From: Sphingomonas palmae
Lineage (GTDB): Bacteria > Pseudomonadota > Alphaproteobacteria > Sphingomonadales > Sphingomonadaceae
Direction of reading: 5' to 3'
Assembly (NCBI RefSeq): GCF_900109565.1
Contig: NZ_FNZZ01000001.1
Coordinates: 806,001-870,000, forward strand
Length of the DNA stretch: 64,000 nucleotides
The position numbers and the translations under genes were made by a program. Positions 8,263-16,416 of this stretch are shown here, one piece after another. The notes under the pieces are model-generated. The model had not been told where the DNA came from. It was given only the letters and a program-made list of their open reading frames with translations, and made no database searches. The first letter of the stretch is position 1, and each line of letters begins with the position of its first letter.

Positions 8263-9264
8263 TCAGCCGAAGTTCGCCATCGCGGTGGCGGTGTCGACCA
8301 TGCGGTTGGAGAAGCCCCATTCGTTGTCGTACCACGTGACCACGCGCACCAGCTTGCCGTCGATCACCGCCGTCTCAAGGCTGTCGACCGTCGACGAGTA
8401 CGGCGTGTGGACGATGTCGATCGACACCAGCGGCTCGTCGGAGAAGTGCAGCACGCCCTTCATCGGACCGTCGGCCGCGGCCTTGAGCAGTTCGTTCACC
8501 TCTTCGCGCGTCGTGTCGCGCGCGGGCGTGAAGGTCAGGTCGACCAGGCTGCCGTCGGGCACCGGCACGCGCACGGCCGACCCGTCGAGCTTGCCCTTCA
8601 ACTCGGGCAGCACCTCACCCACCGCGCGCGCCGCGCCCGTGGTGGTCGGGATCATGCTCATCGCGGCCGCCCGCGCACGGCGCAGGTCGGGGTGAATCTG
8701 GTCGAGGATTTTCTGGTCGTTCGTATAGGCGTGGATCGTCGTCATCAGCCCGCGCTCGATGCCGATCGCGTCGTTCAGCACCTTCGCGACCGGCGCCAGG
8801 CAGTTGGTCGTGCACGACGCGTTCGACACGATCGTGTGCCCCGCTTCCAGCTTGTCGTCGTTGACGCCGTAGACCACCGTGATGTCGACGCCCTTTGCCG
8901 GAGCCGAGATCAGGACCTTCTTCGCGCCCGCGTCGATGTGCTTCTGCGCGCTGGCGCGGTCGGTGAAGAAACCGGTGCATTCGAGCACGATGTCGACACC
9001 CAGTTCCTTGTGCGGCAAATTGGCGGGGTCGCGCTCGGAGGTCACGCGGATGCGGCGGCCGTCGATCACCAGGTCGTTGCCCTCGGCCTCGACCGTGCCG
9101 TCGTAGCGGCCGTGAACGCTGTCGCGGCTGAACAGCCAGGCGTTCGACTTCGCATCGGCGAGATCGTTGATCGCGACGAGTTCGAGCTCGCTGTTCCGCT
9201 CCAGCAACGCGCGCGCCACCAGGCGACCGATCCGCCCGAACCCGTTGATCGCTACCTTCGTCAT
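8263..9264 (-). CDS. gap: Glyceraldehyde-3-phosphate dehydrogenase, type I
   Basis: GAPDH (333 aa) oxidises glyceraldehyde-3-phosphate to 1,3-bisphosphoglycerate with NAD+. The Rossmann motif INGFGRIGR is at residues 6-14, D34 (AIND) fits NAD specificity, and the catalytic cysteine is C151 in [12 protein letters not shown]. The order gap-MOSC-pgk on one strand places it first in the glycolytic unit. Its promoter should lie in the divergent 9265-9424 spacer, shared with the zapA-side transcript; I found no convincing minus-strand -10. Confidence 0.97.
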   Translation of the reverse strand: MTKVAINGFGRIGRLVARALLERNSELELVAINDLADAKSNAWLFSRDSVHGRYDGTVEAEGNDLVIDGRRIRVTSERDPANLPHKELGVDIVLECTGFFTDRASAQKHIDAGAKKVLISAPAKGVDITVVYGVNDDKLEAGHTIVSNASCTTNCLAPVAKVLNDAIGIERGLMTTIHAYTNDQKILDQIHPDLRRARAAAMSMIPTTTGAARAVGEVLPELKGKLDGSAVRVPVPDGSLVDLTFTPARDTTREEVNELLKAAADGPMKGVLHFSDEPLVSIDIVHTPYSSTVDSLETAVIDGKLVRVVTWYDNEWGFSNRMVDTATAMANFG

Positions 9265-9387
9265 CGCTCAATCCCTCACCCGGTTGTTCGCAATTGCAGC
9301 GGCCTTTGCCGGGCAAGCGGGGCATGCGTCAACCGCATCGGCCGTATTCCTGTCGGCGCGCCGCACGCCGAGACGAAAACCAGCGTC

Positions 9388-9416
9388 TTGCCCGTGCGAC
9401 GACGCCTGCCTATCGC
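9388..9416 (+). promoter_or_regulatory. Sigma-70-like promoter for the zapA transcript
   Basis: TTGCCC-N17-TATCGC. The -10 ends only 8 bases before the ATG at 9425, so transcription would start at or within a few bases of the start codon, giving a leaderless or near-leaderless mRNA. No Shine-Dalgarno is present upstream of that ATG, which agrees. Confidence 0.45.
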
Positions 9417-9424
9417 TTGGCGTC

Positions 9425-9601
9425 ATGGATCATCCGGCACTCGCGCGCATCGAACAGGCGATCGAACGAATCGAAGCGGCGATTGCGCGCCGCCGCGTCG
9501 CGGCCGAGGCCGTGGCGGAACGTCACGCCGCGCTGAAATCGCGCATGGCGGAGGCAGTCGCCGCACTCGACGCGGTGATGGCGCGCGAGGGGGCGGAATA
9601 A
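9425..9601 (+). CDS. Small coiled-coil protein upstream of zapA
   Basis: This 58-aa, alanine/arginine/glutamate-rich protein is predicted to be one long helix: heptad-like hydrophobic residues run from I9 (ARIEQAIERIEAAIA) to the end. It overlaps zapA by one base (TAATG), so the two are translationally coupled. Small coiled-coil proteins next to zapA recur in this lineage, and a role with the ZapA/FtsZ system is a reasonable guess from context only. Longer in-frame readings upstream lack family-like sequence. No Shine-Dalgarno is seen; see the promoter at 9388. Confidence 0.7.
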   Translation: MDHPALARIEQAIERIEAAIARRRVAAEAVAERHAALKSRMAEAVAALDAVMAREGAE

Positions 9602-9906
9602 TGGCGATGGTCACGCTCAGGATCGGCGACCTCTCCTACGAGGTCGCGTGCCGCGACGGCGGCGAGGCACGGCTGATGCAGGCGGGCGCCTTGATCGACG
9701 AGCGCTGGGCCGCGGCGAAACGCGCGGCGGGCAGCGGCGGGGTGCCGCGCACCTTCCTGCTGACCGCACTGATGCTCGCCGACGCGCTGATCGAGGCGCG
9801 CGAGGCACCCCCGCCCGAGACGCCGGCCGACGTCGCGCTCGGTCGCATCGCCGAACGGCTCGAAACCCTCGCCTCGGCCCTTGAGGACGAGGCGGCGAAG
9901 CCCTAA
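9601..9906 (+). CDS. zapA: Cell division protein ZapA
   Basis: This 101-aa protein starts with the ZapA globular domain (VTLRIGDLSYEVACRDGGEARL, split over residues 4-25) followed by an alanine/glutamate-rich helix that forms the tetrameric coiled coil. ZapA bundles FtsZ protofilaments at mid-cell. The ATG overlaps the stop of the small upstream gene. The position immediately before 6S RNA and the 5-formyl-THF cyclo-ligase is a widely conserved proteobacterial arrangement and supports the call. Confidence 0.88.
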   Translation: MAMVTLRIGDLSYEVACRDGGEARLMQAGALIDERWAAAKRAAGSGGVPRTFLLTALMLADALIEAREAPPPETPADVALGRIAERLETLASALEDEAAKP

Positions 9907-9909
9907 GTC
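9881..9909 (+). promoter_or_regulatory. Promoter of 6S RNA, inside the end of zapA
   Basis: TTGAGG-N17-TAAGTC, with the -10 overlapping the zapA stop codon. It predicts a start near 9916, matching the 5' end of the 6S RNA secondary structure. Confidence 0.55.
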
Positions 9910-9915
9910 ACGTAG

Positions 9916-10072
9916 CGGCGGGTTCTGCCCGGTACGAGCCAGACTTATCCCTGAGGCTATTCATCATCCAAAGGGGGTTGTCCCTGCCCGGATCCTGGTC
10001 CGACGTACACGATCCCCACCTGACGTACCGTGCGTCAGTGGATATACCGGCAAACGACCACGGCGGTCCCGC
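9916..10072 (+). ncRNA. ssrS: 6S RNA (ends approximate)
   Basis: This non-coding spacer lies between zapA and the 5-formyl-THF cyclo-ligase gene, the conserved site of 6S RNA. Complementary flanks form a long closing stem around an internal bulge: CGGTACG at 9930-9936 pairs with CGTACCG at 10024-10030, and outer GGC/GTT segments pair with GGCAAAC near 10049-10055. 6S RNA mimics an open promoter and sequesters sigma-70 RNA polymerase in stationary phase. The expected ~160-nt length fits. The 3' end is estimated from pairing. Confidence 0.72.
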
Positions 10073-10099
10073 CACCCGCCCTGCCCCACGGCGCCCAGC

Positions 10100-10642
10100 A
10101 TGACCGACAAGAAACAGCTCCGCGCCGAGATGCGCCGCGCGCGCGAAGCCTTCGTCGCCGCGGCACCGCGTGCACTCGCCGTACCAGCGGCGCTGCGAGC
10201 CATGTTCCGCGCCGACATGATCGTCGCCGCTTACGTGCCGATCGGCAGCGAGGCCGACCCCGCCCCGCTCGTCGCCGCGGCGCGTGTGGCAGGGTGTCGC
10301 GTCGCCTTGCCCCACGTCGTCGATCGTCAGACCGCGCTCACGTTTCTGCCGTGGGATGAGAACGCGGCGCTCGTCGACGGACCGTTCCGCCTGCGCCAGC
10401 CGGCCGGCGATGCCTGTCCGATCGCGCCCGAACTCGTACTAACCCCGCTCATCGCCTTCGACCGCGCGCTCAACCGCGTCGGACAGGGCGCGGGCCACTA
10501 CGACCGCGCCTTTGCCCAATACCCTCATGCCAAGCGCATCGGCGTCGCGTGGAGCGTTCAGGAGGTCGCCCGCATCGACGCCGATCCGTGGGACGCGCCG
10601 CTCGACGCGATCGTCACCGAACAGGAATGGATCACGCGATGA
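10100..10642 (+). CDS. 5-formyltetrahydrofolate cyclo-ligase
   Basis: This 180-aa enzyme (YgfA/MTHFS family) converts 5-formyl-THF to 5,10-methenyl-THF with ATP, rescuing an inactive folate store. The N-terminal KKQLRAEMRRAR, the substrate loop and the C-terminal signature VGQGAGHYDRAF near residue 130, which carries the conserved G-x-G-x-G-Y-Y/D pattern, are present. It is downstream of 6S RNA, as in many proteobacteria, where the transcripts can be joined. Its stop overlaps the next start (ATGA). Confidence 0.9.
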   Translation: MTDKKQLRAEMRRAREAFVAAAPRALAVPAALRAMFRADMIVAAYVPIGSEADPAPLVAAARVAGCRVALPHVVDRQTALTFLPWDENAALVDGPFRLRQPAGDACPIAPELVLTPLIAFDRALNRVGQGAGHYDRAFAQYPHAKRIGVAWSVQEVARIDADPWDAPLDAIVTEQEWITR

Positions 10643-10848
10643 CACCCGACTGGCGCAAACCCGTGGGCATGCTCGCCATCCTCGCGCTGATCGCGATCTG
10701 GTCAATCGTCATCATGTCGCTGTCGGGCGTGGTCGGGCGCTGGCACTGGACGCTCCAGTTCGCCTTCTACCTCGTCGCCGGGATCATCTGGATCACGCCG
10801 CTCAAGCCGCTGCTGCGCTGGATGGAAACGGGCCGTTGGCGCGCGTGA
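10639..10848 (+). CDS. DUF2842 small membrane protein
   Basis: This 69-aa protein has two transmembrane helices (about residues 10-30 and 37-56) and the WITPLKPLLRWM C-terminal pattern of DUF2842, an uncharacterised family found in alphaproteobacteria. It is translationally coupled (ATGA) to the cyclo-ligase. No function is known. The start is the ATG at 10639. Confidence 0.75.
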   Translation: MTPDWRKPVGMLAILALIAIWSIVIMSLSGVVGRWHWTLQFAFYLVAGIIWITPLKPLLRWMETGRWRA

Positions 10849-10891
10849 GCGCGCCGACCGATCCGATGCTGTCATTGAGAAACGCCGGCAA

Positions 10892-10968
<77 letters not shown>

Positions 10969-10989
10969 TTGCAAAGCGTGAAGGCGCGC

Positions 10990-11018
10990 CAACTAGGCTG
11001 GCACTTCCCCCAAGTCAA
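10990..11018 (-). promoter_or_regulatory. Promoter of tRNA-Asp copy 1
   Basis: On the minus strand, TTGACT-N17-TAGTTG lies 21 bp upstream of the tRNA 5' end. Spacing and boxes match the promoter of the second copy. Confidence 0.6.
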
Positions 11019-11064
11019 CACGCTCCTCTCTAGCCATTCCTGCTCCGGCTTAACGACCGGGGAA

Positions 11065-11141
<77 letters not shown>

Positions 11142-11162
11142 TTGTAGAAGCGTGAGGCGCGG

Positions 11163-11191
11163 CTGCTAGGCGGCGCCCGCCCCCCTGTCAA
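11163..11191 (-). promoter_or_regulatory. Promoter of tRNA-Asp copy 2
   Basis: On the minus strand, a consensus -35 TTGACA, a 17-bp GC-rich spacer and TAGCAG. The -35 overlaps the stop codon of the permease gene that ends at 11188. Confidence 0.6.
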
Positions 11192-12429
11192 CCGGAACGC
11201 GTATCGCCTTCGTAGTTTTTCGCCTCGCGGTCGCGCCCGCGCACGAGCGTCCCGTGCTCGAACAGGAAACCGGTGATGTCGGGGCGCCCCGCGGCACCGA
11301 TCACCGTCTGCACGATGATCAGGATCGGCACCGCCAGCAGCGCGCCCGCCGTGCCCCAGACCCAGCCCCAGAAGCTAATCGAGATTAGGATCAGCACCGG
11401 GTTGATCGTCAGCCGGTGACCAACAATCAGCGGCGTCACCACATTCGCCTCGATCAAATGCGTGCCGTACATGATCGCGGGCGCGGTCAGCGCGGTCCAG
11501 ATGTCGTTGAACGTCATCAACCCGCCGACGGCAAGCAGCAGCGCGGCGATGACGGGTCCGAAATAGGGGATGTAGTTCAACAGCACGACGATGCCGCCCC
11601 ACATCAGCGGAAACGGCATGCCGATCAGGTACAGCGCGGTCGCGATGATCGCGCCGAGCGCGATGTTGATCGCGGTGATCGTGCCCAGGTACGACGACAC
11701 GTCGTCGACCACGTCCTGCAGCACGCGCGCGGTCGCCATCGCGCCGCCGAAGCTCGACCGCTCGGTGATCATCCGCTGGCGCAGCCGTGTCCAGCCGCTG
11801 AGGAAGAAATACGCGACCAGGATGGCGTAGAACACCTGCACGATGAACGCCGGCGCGCTGGTCGCGGCGAGTTCGACGATCGAGCTGGGCGGCGACACCG
11901 CGGCGCTGGGCGACGGGCGTACCGGCGACGATGCGACCTGGCGCAGCGTGCGGTTCACATAATGCTCGAGGTTGGAATAGATATCGAGCAGCGGCTGCAG
12001 GTTCGACTGGATGCGCCCGATCCGCGACGGCAGCAGGCGGAAGAAATCGGTCGCGGGCACGACGATCGCGGCGATCGCGATGTTGGCGGCGACGAGGAAC
12101 AGGATCACGCACAGCAGCGCCGCGATCGGCGACGGCAGCCGCCGCCGCTCGAGCCATTGCAGCAGCGGGATCAGCGCGAGCGAGACCACCAGCGCCACCG
12201 TCGTCGGCAGAAAGAACTCCGACCCGGATTTCAGCGCGAACGGCAATCCGACCATCAGGCCGACGCCGGCCGTCAGCGTCAGCGACGCGAGCAGGCGGTC
12301 GCGCCGCTGCGCGATACGCGCGTCCTCGCCCGGCGCCGGGGGCAGCCCGAACACGCCCGGGGGCGTGGGTTCGGCCGGGCCGGTCGGGGTAGCAGCAGAG
12401 GCGACGACAGGATCGGGAAGGTCAGCCAT
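11188..12429 (-). CDS. AI-2E family transporter (PerM-like permease)
   Basis: This 413-aa polytopic inner-membrane protein of the UPF0118/AI-2E family has paired N-terminal hydrophobic segments, a central amphipathic region (about residues 140-200) and a C-terminal group of helices. The characteristic motifs are LNYIPYFGPVIAA and NVVTPLIVGHRLTINP. Members are proposed exporters or Na+/H+ antiporters; the AI-2 link is not general. I chose the ATG at 12429 because GTGGGGAAC precedes it; an upstream ATG at 12450 lacks such a site. The N-terminus is proline-rich. Confidence 0.85.
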   Translation of the reverse strand: MADLPDPVVASAATPTGPAEPTPPGVFGLPPAPGEDARIAQRRDRLLASLTLTAGVGLMVGLPFALKSGSEFFLPTTVALVVSLALIPLLQWLERRRLPSPIAALLCVILFLVAANIAIAAIVVPATDFFRLLPSRIGRIQSNLQPLLDIYSNLEHYVNRTLRQVASSPVRPSPSAAVSPPSSIVELAATSAPAFIVQVFYAILVAYFFLSGWTRLRQRMITERSSFGGAMATARVLQDVVDDVSSYLGTITAINIALGAIIATALYLIGMPFPLMWGGIVVLLNYIPYFGPVIAALLLAVGGLMTFNDIWTALTAPAIMYGTHLIEANVVTPLIVGHRLTINPVLILISISFWGWVWGTAGALLAVPILIIVQTVIGAAGRPDITGFLFEHGTLVRGRDREAKNYEGDTRSG

Positions 12430-12489
12430 GTTCCCCACGCGTACCGCCATTTATCGCCCGCGAATATCCCCGACGCGGCGCGGGCGCGA

Positions 12490-13227
12490 TCAATCGTCGG
12501 TGTCACCCCACGGGCCGTCGTCCAGGTACAGGTAATCGGCATCGAACTCGCCGATCCGGGCGAGCTGTCGCGGATCCGCGATCCTCGCCTCGCCTCGTCC
12601 GATGTCGGCCACCCCTTCCTCGCGCAGGCGGCGGAGCGTGCGGTTGACGTGGACGCTGGTCAGCCCGCACGCCTCGCCGATGTCCTGCTGCGTCAGCGGC
12701 AGCGCGAAGGCGCCGTCCTTGACGCGGCCGATCGCCTCCATCCGCGCCTGCACCTCGCACACGAAATGCGCGATCCGCCCCGCGGCATCGAGCCGCCCGA
12801 GCCGAAAGATCCACTCACGGTGCATCGCCGCGTCGAGCAATGTCGAGCGCCACAGCATCTTTGCCAGGCGCGGCGCGTCGCGCATGATGGCGTCGATCCG
12901 GTCGTGCGGGACCATCGCGACGCGCGACTCGACGATCGTCGCGACATCGTGATCGAGCCGGTGGAGCGTGTAGCCGTGCATGTCGACGAAATCGCCCGGC
13001 ACGTGATAGGCGAGTAACTGGCGGAAGCCGTCGCGGGCGTCGAGATAGCGGCACATCGCCCCCTCGATCAGCAGCGTGCTCTCGCGCACGCGGTCGCCGC
13101 GACGCGTGATCGCGGTGCGCGCCGGGAACGTCTCGACGCGGTCGATCGCGCCTTCCAGCACCGCGATCTCGTCATGGCTCAGCAAACCCCGCCCGCGCTC
13201 GCGCAGGAAATCGTCGGTGACCCCCAA
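12490..13227 (-). CDS. Crp/Fnr family transcriptional regulator
   Basis: This 245-aa regulator has an N-terminal cyclic-nucleotide-binding-type domain (residues ~25-130, with the jelly-roll core LLIEGAMCRYL and YHVPGDFVDMHG) and a C-terminal winged helix LTQQDIGEACGLTSVHVNRTL near 180-200. It lacks the N-terminal cysteines of FNR, so it is not an obvious oxygen sensor. A TTG start at 13227 with AAGGAAA upstream gives a family-length protein; no ATG or GTG fits. It lies 32 bp after the acyl-CoA ligase, so the two are probably one transcript. Confidence 0.82.
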   Translation of the reverse strand: MGVTDDFLRERGRGLLSHDEIAVLEGAIDRVETFPARTAITRRGDRVRESTLLIEGAMCRYLDARDGFRQLLAYHVPGDFVDMHGYTLHRLDHDVATIVESRVAMVPHDRIDAIMRDAPRLAKMLWRSTLLDAAMHREWIFRLGRLDAAGRIAHFVCEVQARMEAIGRVKDGAFALPLTQQDIGEACGLTSVHVNRTLRRLREEGVADIGRGEARIADPRQLARIGEFDADYLYLDDGPWGDTDD

Positions 13228-13259
13228 GATTGTTTTCCTTACGATCCGTTCGCCGTTCC

Positions 13260-15002
13260 TTACGCGGCGGCGCGATCCTCGAACAAGCCCTTCAGGTCGC
13301 GCTTGAGGATCTTGCCGTTCGCATTCCTGGGCAGCGTCTCGGGCACGAAGCGGATCGCGACCGGCACCTTGAACGCCGCCAGCCGCGCGCGCACCCACGC
13401 CTGCAACTCCGCCTCGGTCGCGCTCGCGCCCGGCCCCAGATGGACCACCGCGGCAGGCTCCTCGCCTAGGATACGATGCGGCAGCCCGATCAGCGCGCAG
13501 TCGGTAACCGCCGGATGGTCGTAGAGCACATTCTCGATTTCGGTCGAGTAGATGTTCTCGCCCCCGCGGATGATCATGTCCTTGGCGCGGTCGAGGATGA
13601 AGCAGAACCCCTCCTCGTCCAGGCGCGCGAGGTCGCCGGTGCGGACCCAGCCGTCGACGAAGGTCGCCGCGGTCGCCTCCGGCTTGTTCCAATAACCCTT
13701 CACGATCATCGGCCCGCGCGCCCACAATTCGCCGACCTCGCCGACCGGCAGCTCGGTCGTGCCGTCCGCGTCCATGATCTTCAGGTCGGCGACCGCGACA
13801 GGTGGCCCGCAGCTCTCGGGTCGGTGGATGTAGTCCTCCGCGCCGTGGGTGGTGACGGTCGCGGTCGTCTCGGTCATGCCCCAGCCGTTGGTCGGGATCG
13901 CCTTCATCTCGCCCGCGATCTTGCGTACCAGTTCGGGCGCGGAGGGCGCGCCGCCGTAGCCGACCGCCTCCAGGCTGGAGAGATCGTATTTGTGCCGGTC
14001 GGGATGCTCCAGCAACTGCCACGCGATCGTCGGCACGCCACCGGTCGAATTGACCTTCTCGCGCTCGATGATCTCGAACGCGCGCAGCGCCTCGAACTTG
14101 CGCATGTAGATACTGGTGTGTCCCGCAGCCATCGCGCCCATCAACCCAGCCGACAGCGCAGTGGCGTGGAACAGCGGAATGACGGTCAGCCCGACGCGCG
14201 GCTGCGGCGCGGGGATCGGGTCGCCGCGACGCAGCAGCATCCGTGCGCCCGAAAAGCCCGTTGACATGATGTTGGTCATGAAATTGCGATGCGTGCCGAG
14301 CGCGCCCTTCGGCTTGCCGGTCGTGCCGCTGGTGTAGAGGATCGTCGCATCGTCGTCGGGCAACAACCCTGCGTCGGGCAGCGCGCGATCGGGCAGCGTG
14401 TGCCAGTCGTTCGGGATACCGATCGCGTCCTCCAGCCGGGTCGCGGGCGGCGACAGTGGCGCGGTCGCGCGGCTGACCAGCACCTGCGCCAAGTCGGGCA
14501 ACTCGGAAAGGTGCGGCACGATCCGATCCCAGCGCTCGGCATCGCACACCAGCAGCCTGGCGCCCGAATCGTTCAACCCGTAGGCGAGCTCGTCCCCGGA
14601 CCACCACGCGTTTAGCGGCACTGCGATCGCACCGATCACAGTCGCGGCGAAAAACGCGACGGGCCATTCGGGCAGGTTGCGCATTGCGAGCGCGACGCGA
14701 TCTCCCTTCTTCACGCCGTGCGCGCGGTACACCTCGGCCAGTGCCGCGATCGCGCGAAACTGCGCCTCATAAGTGACGCGCTCGTCCTCGTAGATCGTCG
14801 CCAGCCGCTCGCCATGCGTGCGCGACAGCGCCACCAACGCACCCATATGCGGCGGCGCGTTCTTCCACACGCGAGTCGGCACGCCGCGGATGTCGATCGT
14901 CTCCATCTCGAAGCGGGCGCCCGGCGCGCACAGCGCGCGCTCCACCGCATCCAGCGTCATTGCCGGCCACTTGCCCGCATCTGCCATAGCCTGTGTCGCC
15001 AC
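13260..15002 (-). CDS. Long-chain acyl-CoA synthetase / AMP-dependent ligase
   Basis: This 580-aa ANL-superfamily enzyme activates a carboxylic acid with ATP and CoA. The P-loop YTSGTTGKPKG is near residues 220-231, the A5-type NGWGMTETTA motif near 380, the hinge GWVRTGDLARLDEEG near 455 and the C-terminal catalytic lysine in NGKILKRDL near 568. The substrate cannot be read directly, but convergence of function with the acyl-CoA genes from 16417 to 23388 on the other strand suggests fatty or alicyclic acid catabolism. The genes diverge from a shared 15003-15136 spacer. Confidence 0.9.
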   Translation of the reverse strand: MATQAMADAGKWPAMTLDAVERALCAPGARFEMETIDIRGVPTRVWKNAPPHMGALVALSRTHGERLATIYEDERVTYEAQFRAIAALAEVYRAHGVKKGDRVALAMRNLPEWPVAFFAATVIGAIAVPLNAWWSGDELAYGLNDSGARLLVCDAERWDRIVPHLSELPDLAQVLVSRATAPLSPPATRLEDAIGIPNDWHTLPDRALPDAGLLPDDDATILYTSGTTGKPKGALGTHRNFMTNIMSTGFSGARMLLRRGDPIPAPQPRVGLTVIPLFHATALSAGLMGAMAAGHTSIYMRKFEALRAFEIIEREKVNSTGGVPTIAWQLLEHPDRHKYDLSSLEAVGYGGAPSAPELVRKIAGEMKAIPTNGWGMTETTATVTTHGAEDYIHRPESCGPPVAVADLKIMDADGTTELPVGEVGELWARGPMIVKGYWNKPEATAATFVDGWVRTGDLARLDEEGFCFILDRAKDMIIRGGENIYSTEIENVLYDHPAVTDCALIGLPHRILGEEPAAVVHLGPGASATEAELQAWVRARLAAFKVPVAIRFVPETLPRNANGKILKRDLKGLFEDRAAA

Positions 15003-15136
15003 GCGTCGTCTCCGCTGCTCAGGTCGACCCGAATCTTGAACATCGGGTTCGCTTGGGAACGAGGTTAGAGTTGATTTGCGCCACGCTCAAGGCGTAGGAA
15101 GCAATCATTCTTCGAAGCAGGGGTACGGACGCGGAC

Positions 15137-16360
15137 ATGACAAACGCCAGACCCGCCGATCTCGGGTTCGACGCCGGACGCCTCGCCGCGATCGACCGCT
15201 TCGTGAAGGCGCGCTACCTCGACACCGGCCTGCTGCCGCACGCGCAGTTGCTCGTCGCGCGCGAGGGTGAGGTCGTGCACCTGTCGTCGCAGGGCTCGGC
15301 CCGCGAGGGCGAGGATGCGGCGATCACCGAGGCCTCGCTGTTCCGCATCGCCTCCATGACCAAGCCGGTCACCTCGGTCGCGTTCATGATGCTGGTGGAG
15401 GAAGGCCGTGTCGCGCTCGACACCCCGGTCCACCACGTGCTGCCCGAGTTGAAGAATGTCGGCGTCTACGCGGGCGGCGGCGCGGGCGTGCCGTTCGCGA
15501 CGCGTGCCACGGACGAGCCGATGCGGATGGTCGACCTGCTGCGCCATACCGCGGGCTTCACCTACGGGTTCCAGAACCGCTCCAACATCGATGCCGCGCA
15601 CCGCGAGCTGAAGCTGGAGAACTGGCACGGCGGACACGACCTCGATGGCTTCGTCGCCGAACTGGGCAAGCTGCCGCTCGAATTCTCGCCCGGCACGCAG
15701 TGGAACTACTCGGTCGCGACCGATGTGCTCGGCGCCGTGGTGCAGCGGGTCTCGGGCATGCCGCTCGACCGCTTCTTCGCAGAGCGCATCTTCCAGCCGC
15801 TCGGGATGCAAGACACCTTCTTCGCGGTGCCCGAGGACAAGATCGACCGACTGACCGATTGTTACACCTTCGTGCCCGGAAAAGGTCGCCAGCTCTACGA
15901 TCGCGGCGCGGCCAGCGCGTGGAGCCGGATGCCGCGGCTGGTGTCGGGCGGCGGCGGGCTCGTCTCGACCGCGCTCGACTATCACCGTTTCTGTACCATG
16001 TGCCTGAACGGCGGCGTGCTGGACGGCACCCGCATCCTCGGGCGCAAGACGATCGAGCTGATGACGATCAACCACCTGCCCGGCAAGGCGGACCTGTCGG
16101 TCATGTCGAAGTCGCTGTTCAGCGAGACGCAGAACGCAGGGACCGGATTCGGACTCGGCTTCGCGGTGACGATCGATGTCGCACGCTCGATGATGCCGGG
16201 CAGCGTCGGCGAATATTACTGGGGCGGCATGTTCTCGACCGCATTCTTCATCGATCCGGTCGAGCGCATCAACATGGTCTTCATGACGCAGCTGAGTCCG
16301 TCGAGCCTGTATCCGATCCGGCGCGAGTTGAAGACGATGATCTACGCCGCGATGACCTGA
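15137..16360 (+). CDS. Serine hydrolase, class C beta-lactamase/esterase family
   Basis: This 407-aa protein has the class C beta-lactamase fold: SxxK at S73-K76 (ASMTKP) and the YxN-like tyrosine in WNYSVATDV near residue 190. There is no obvious signal peptide, which argues for a cytoplasmic esterase or lactonase (EstB-like) rather than a beta-lactamase. It heads a plus-strand run of acyl-CoA genes, so it may release an acid from an ester substrate for the pathway; this is inference from context. The start ATG is preceded by GGACGCGGAC, a weak ribosome-binding site. Confidence 0.82.
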   Translation: MTNARPADLGFDAGRLAAIDRFVKARYLDTGLLPHAQLLVAREGEVVHLSSQGSAREGEDAAITEASLFRIASMTKPVTSVAFMMLVEEGRVALDTPVHHVLPELKNVGVYAGGGAGVPFATRATDEPMRMVDLLRHTAGFTYGFQNRSNIDAAHRELKLENWHGGHDLDGFVAELGKLPLEFSPGTQWNYSVATDVLGAVVQRVSGMPLDRFFAERIFQPLGMQDTFFAVPEDKIDRLTDCYTFVPGKGRQLYDRGAASAWSRMPRLVSGGGGLVSTALDYHRFCTMCLNGGVLDGTRILGRKTIELMTINHLPGKADLSVMSKSLFSETQNAGTGFGLGFAVTIDVARSMMPGSVGEYYWGGMFSTAFFIDPVERINMVFMTQLSPSSLYPIRRELKTMIYAAMT

Positions 16361-16416
16361 TCCCCTTCCCGCCGCGTTGTCGCGGCTTCCCCAATCCTCT
16401 CGGAGTATCGCCTCAC

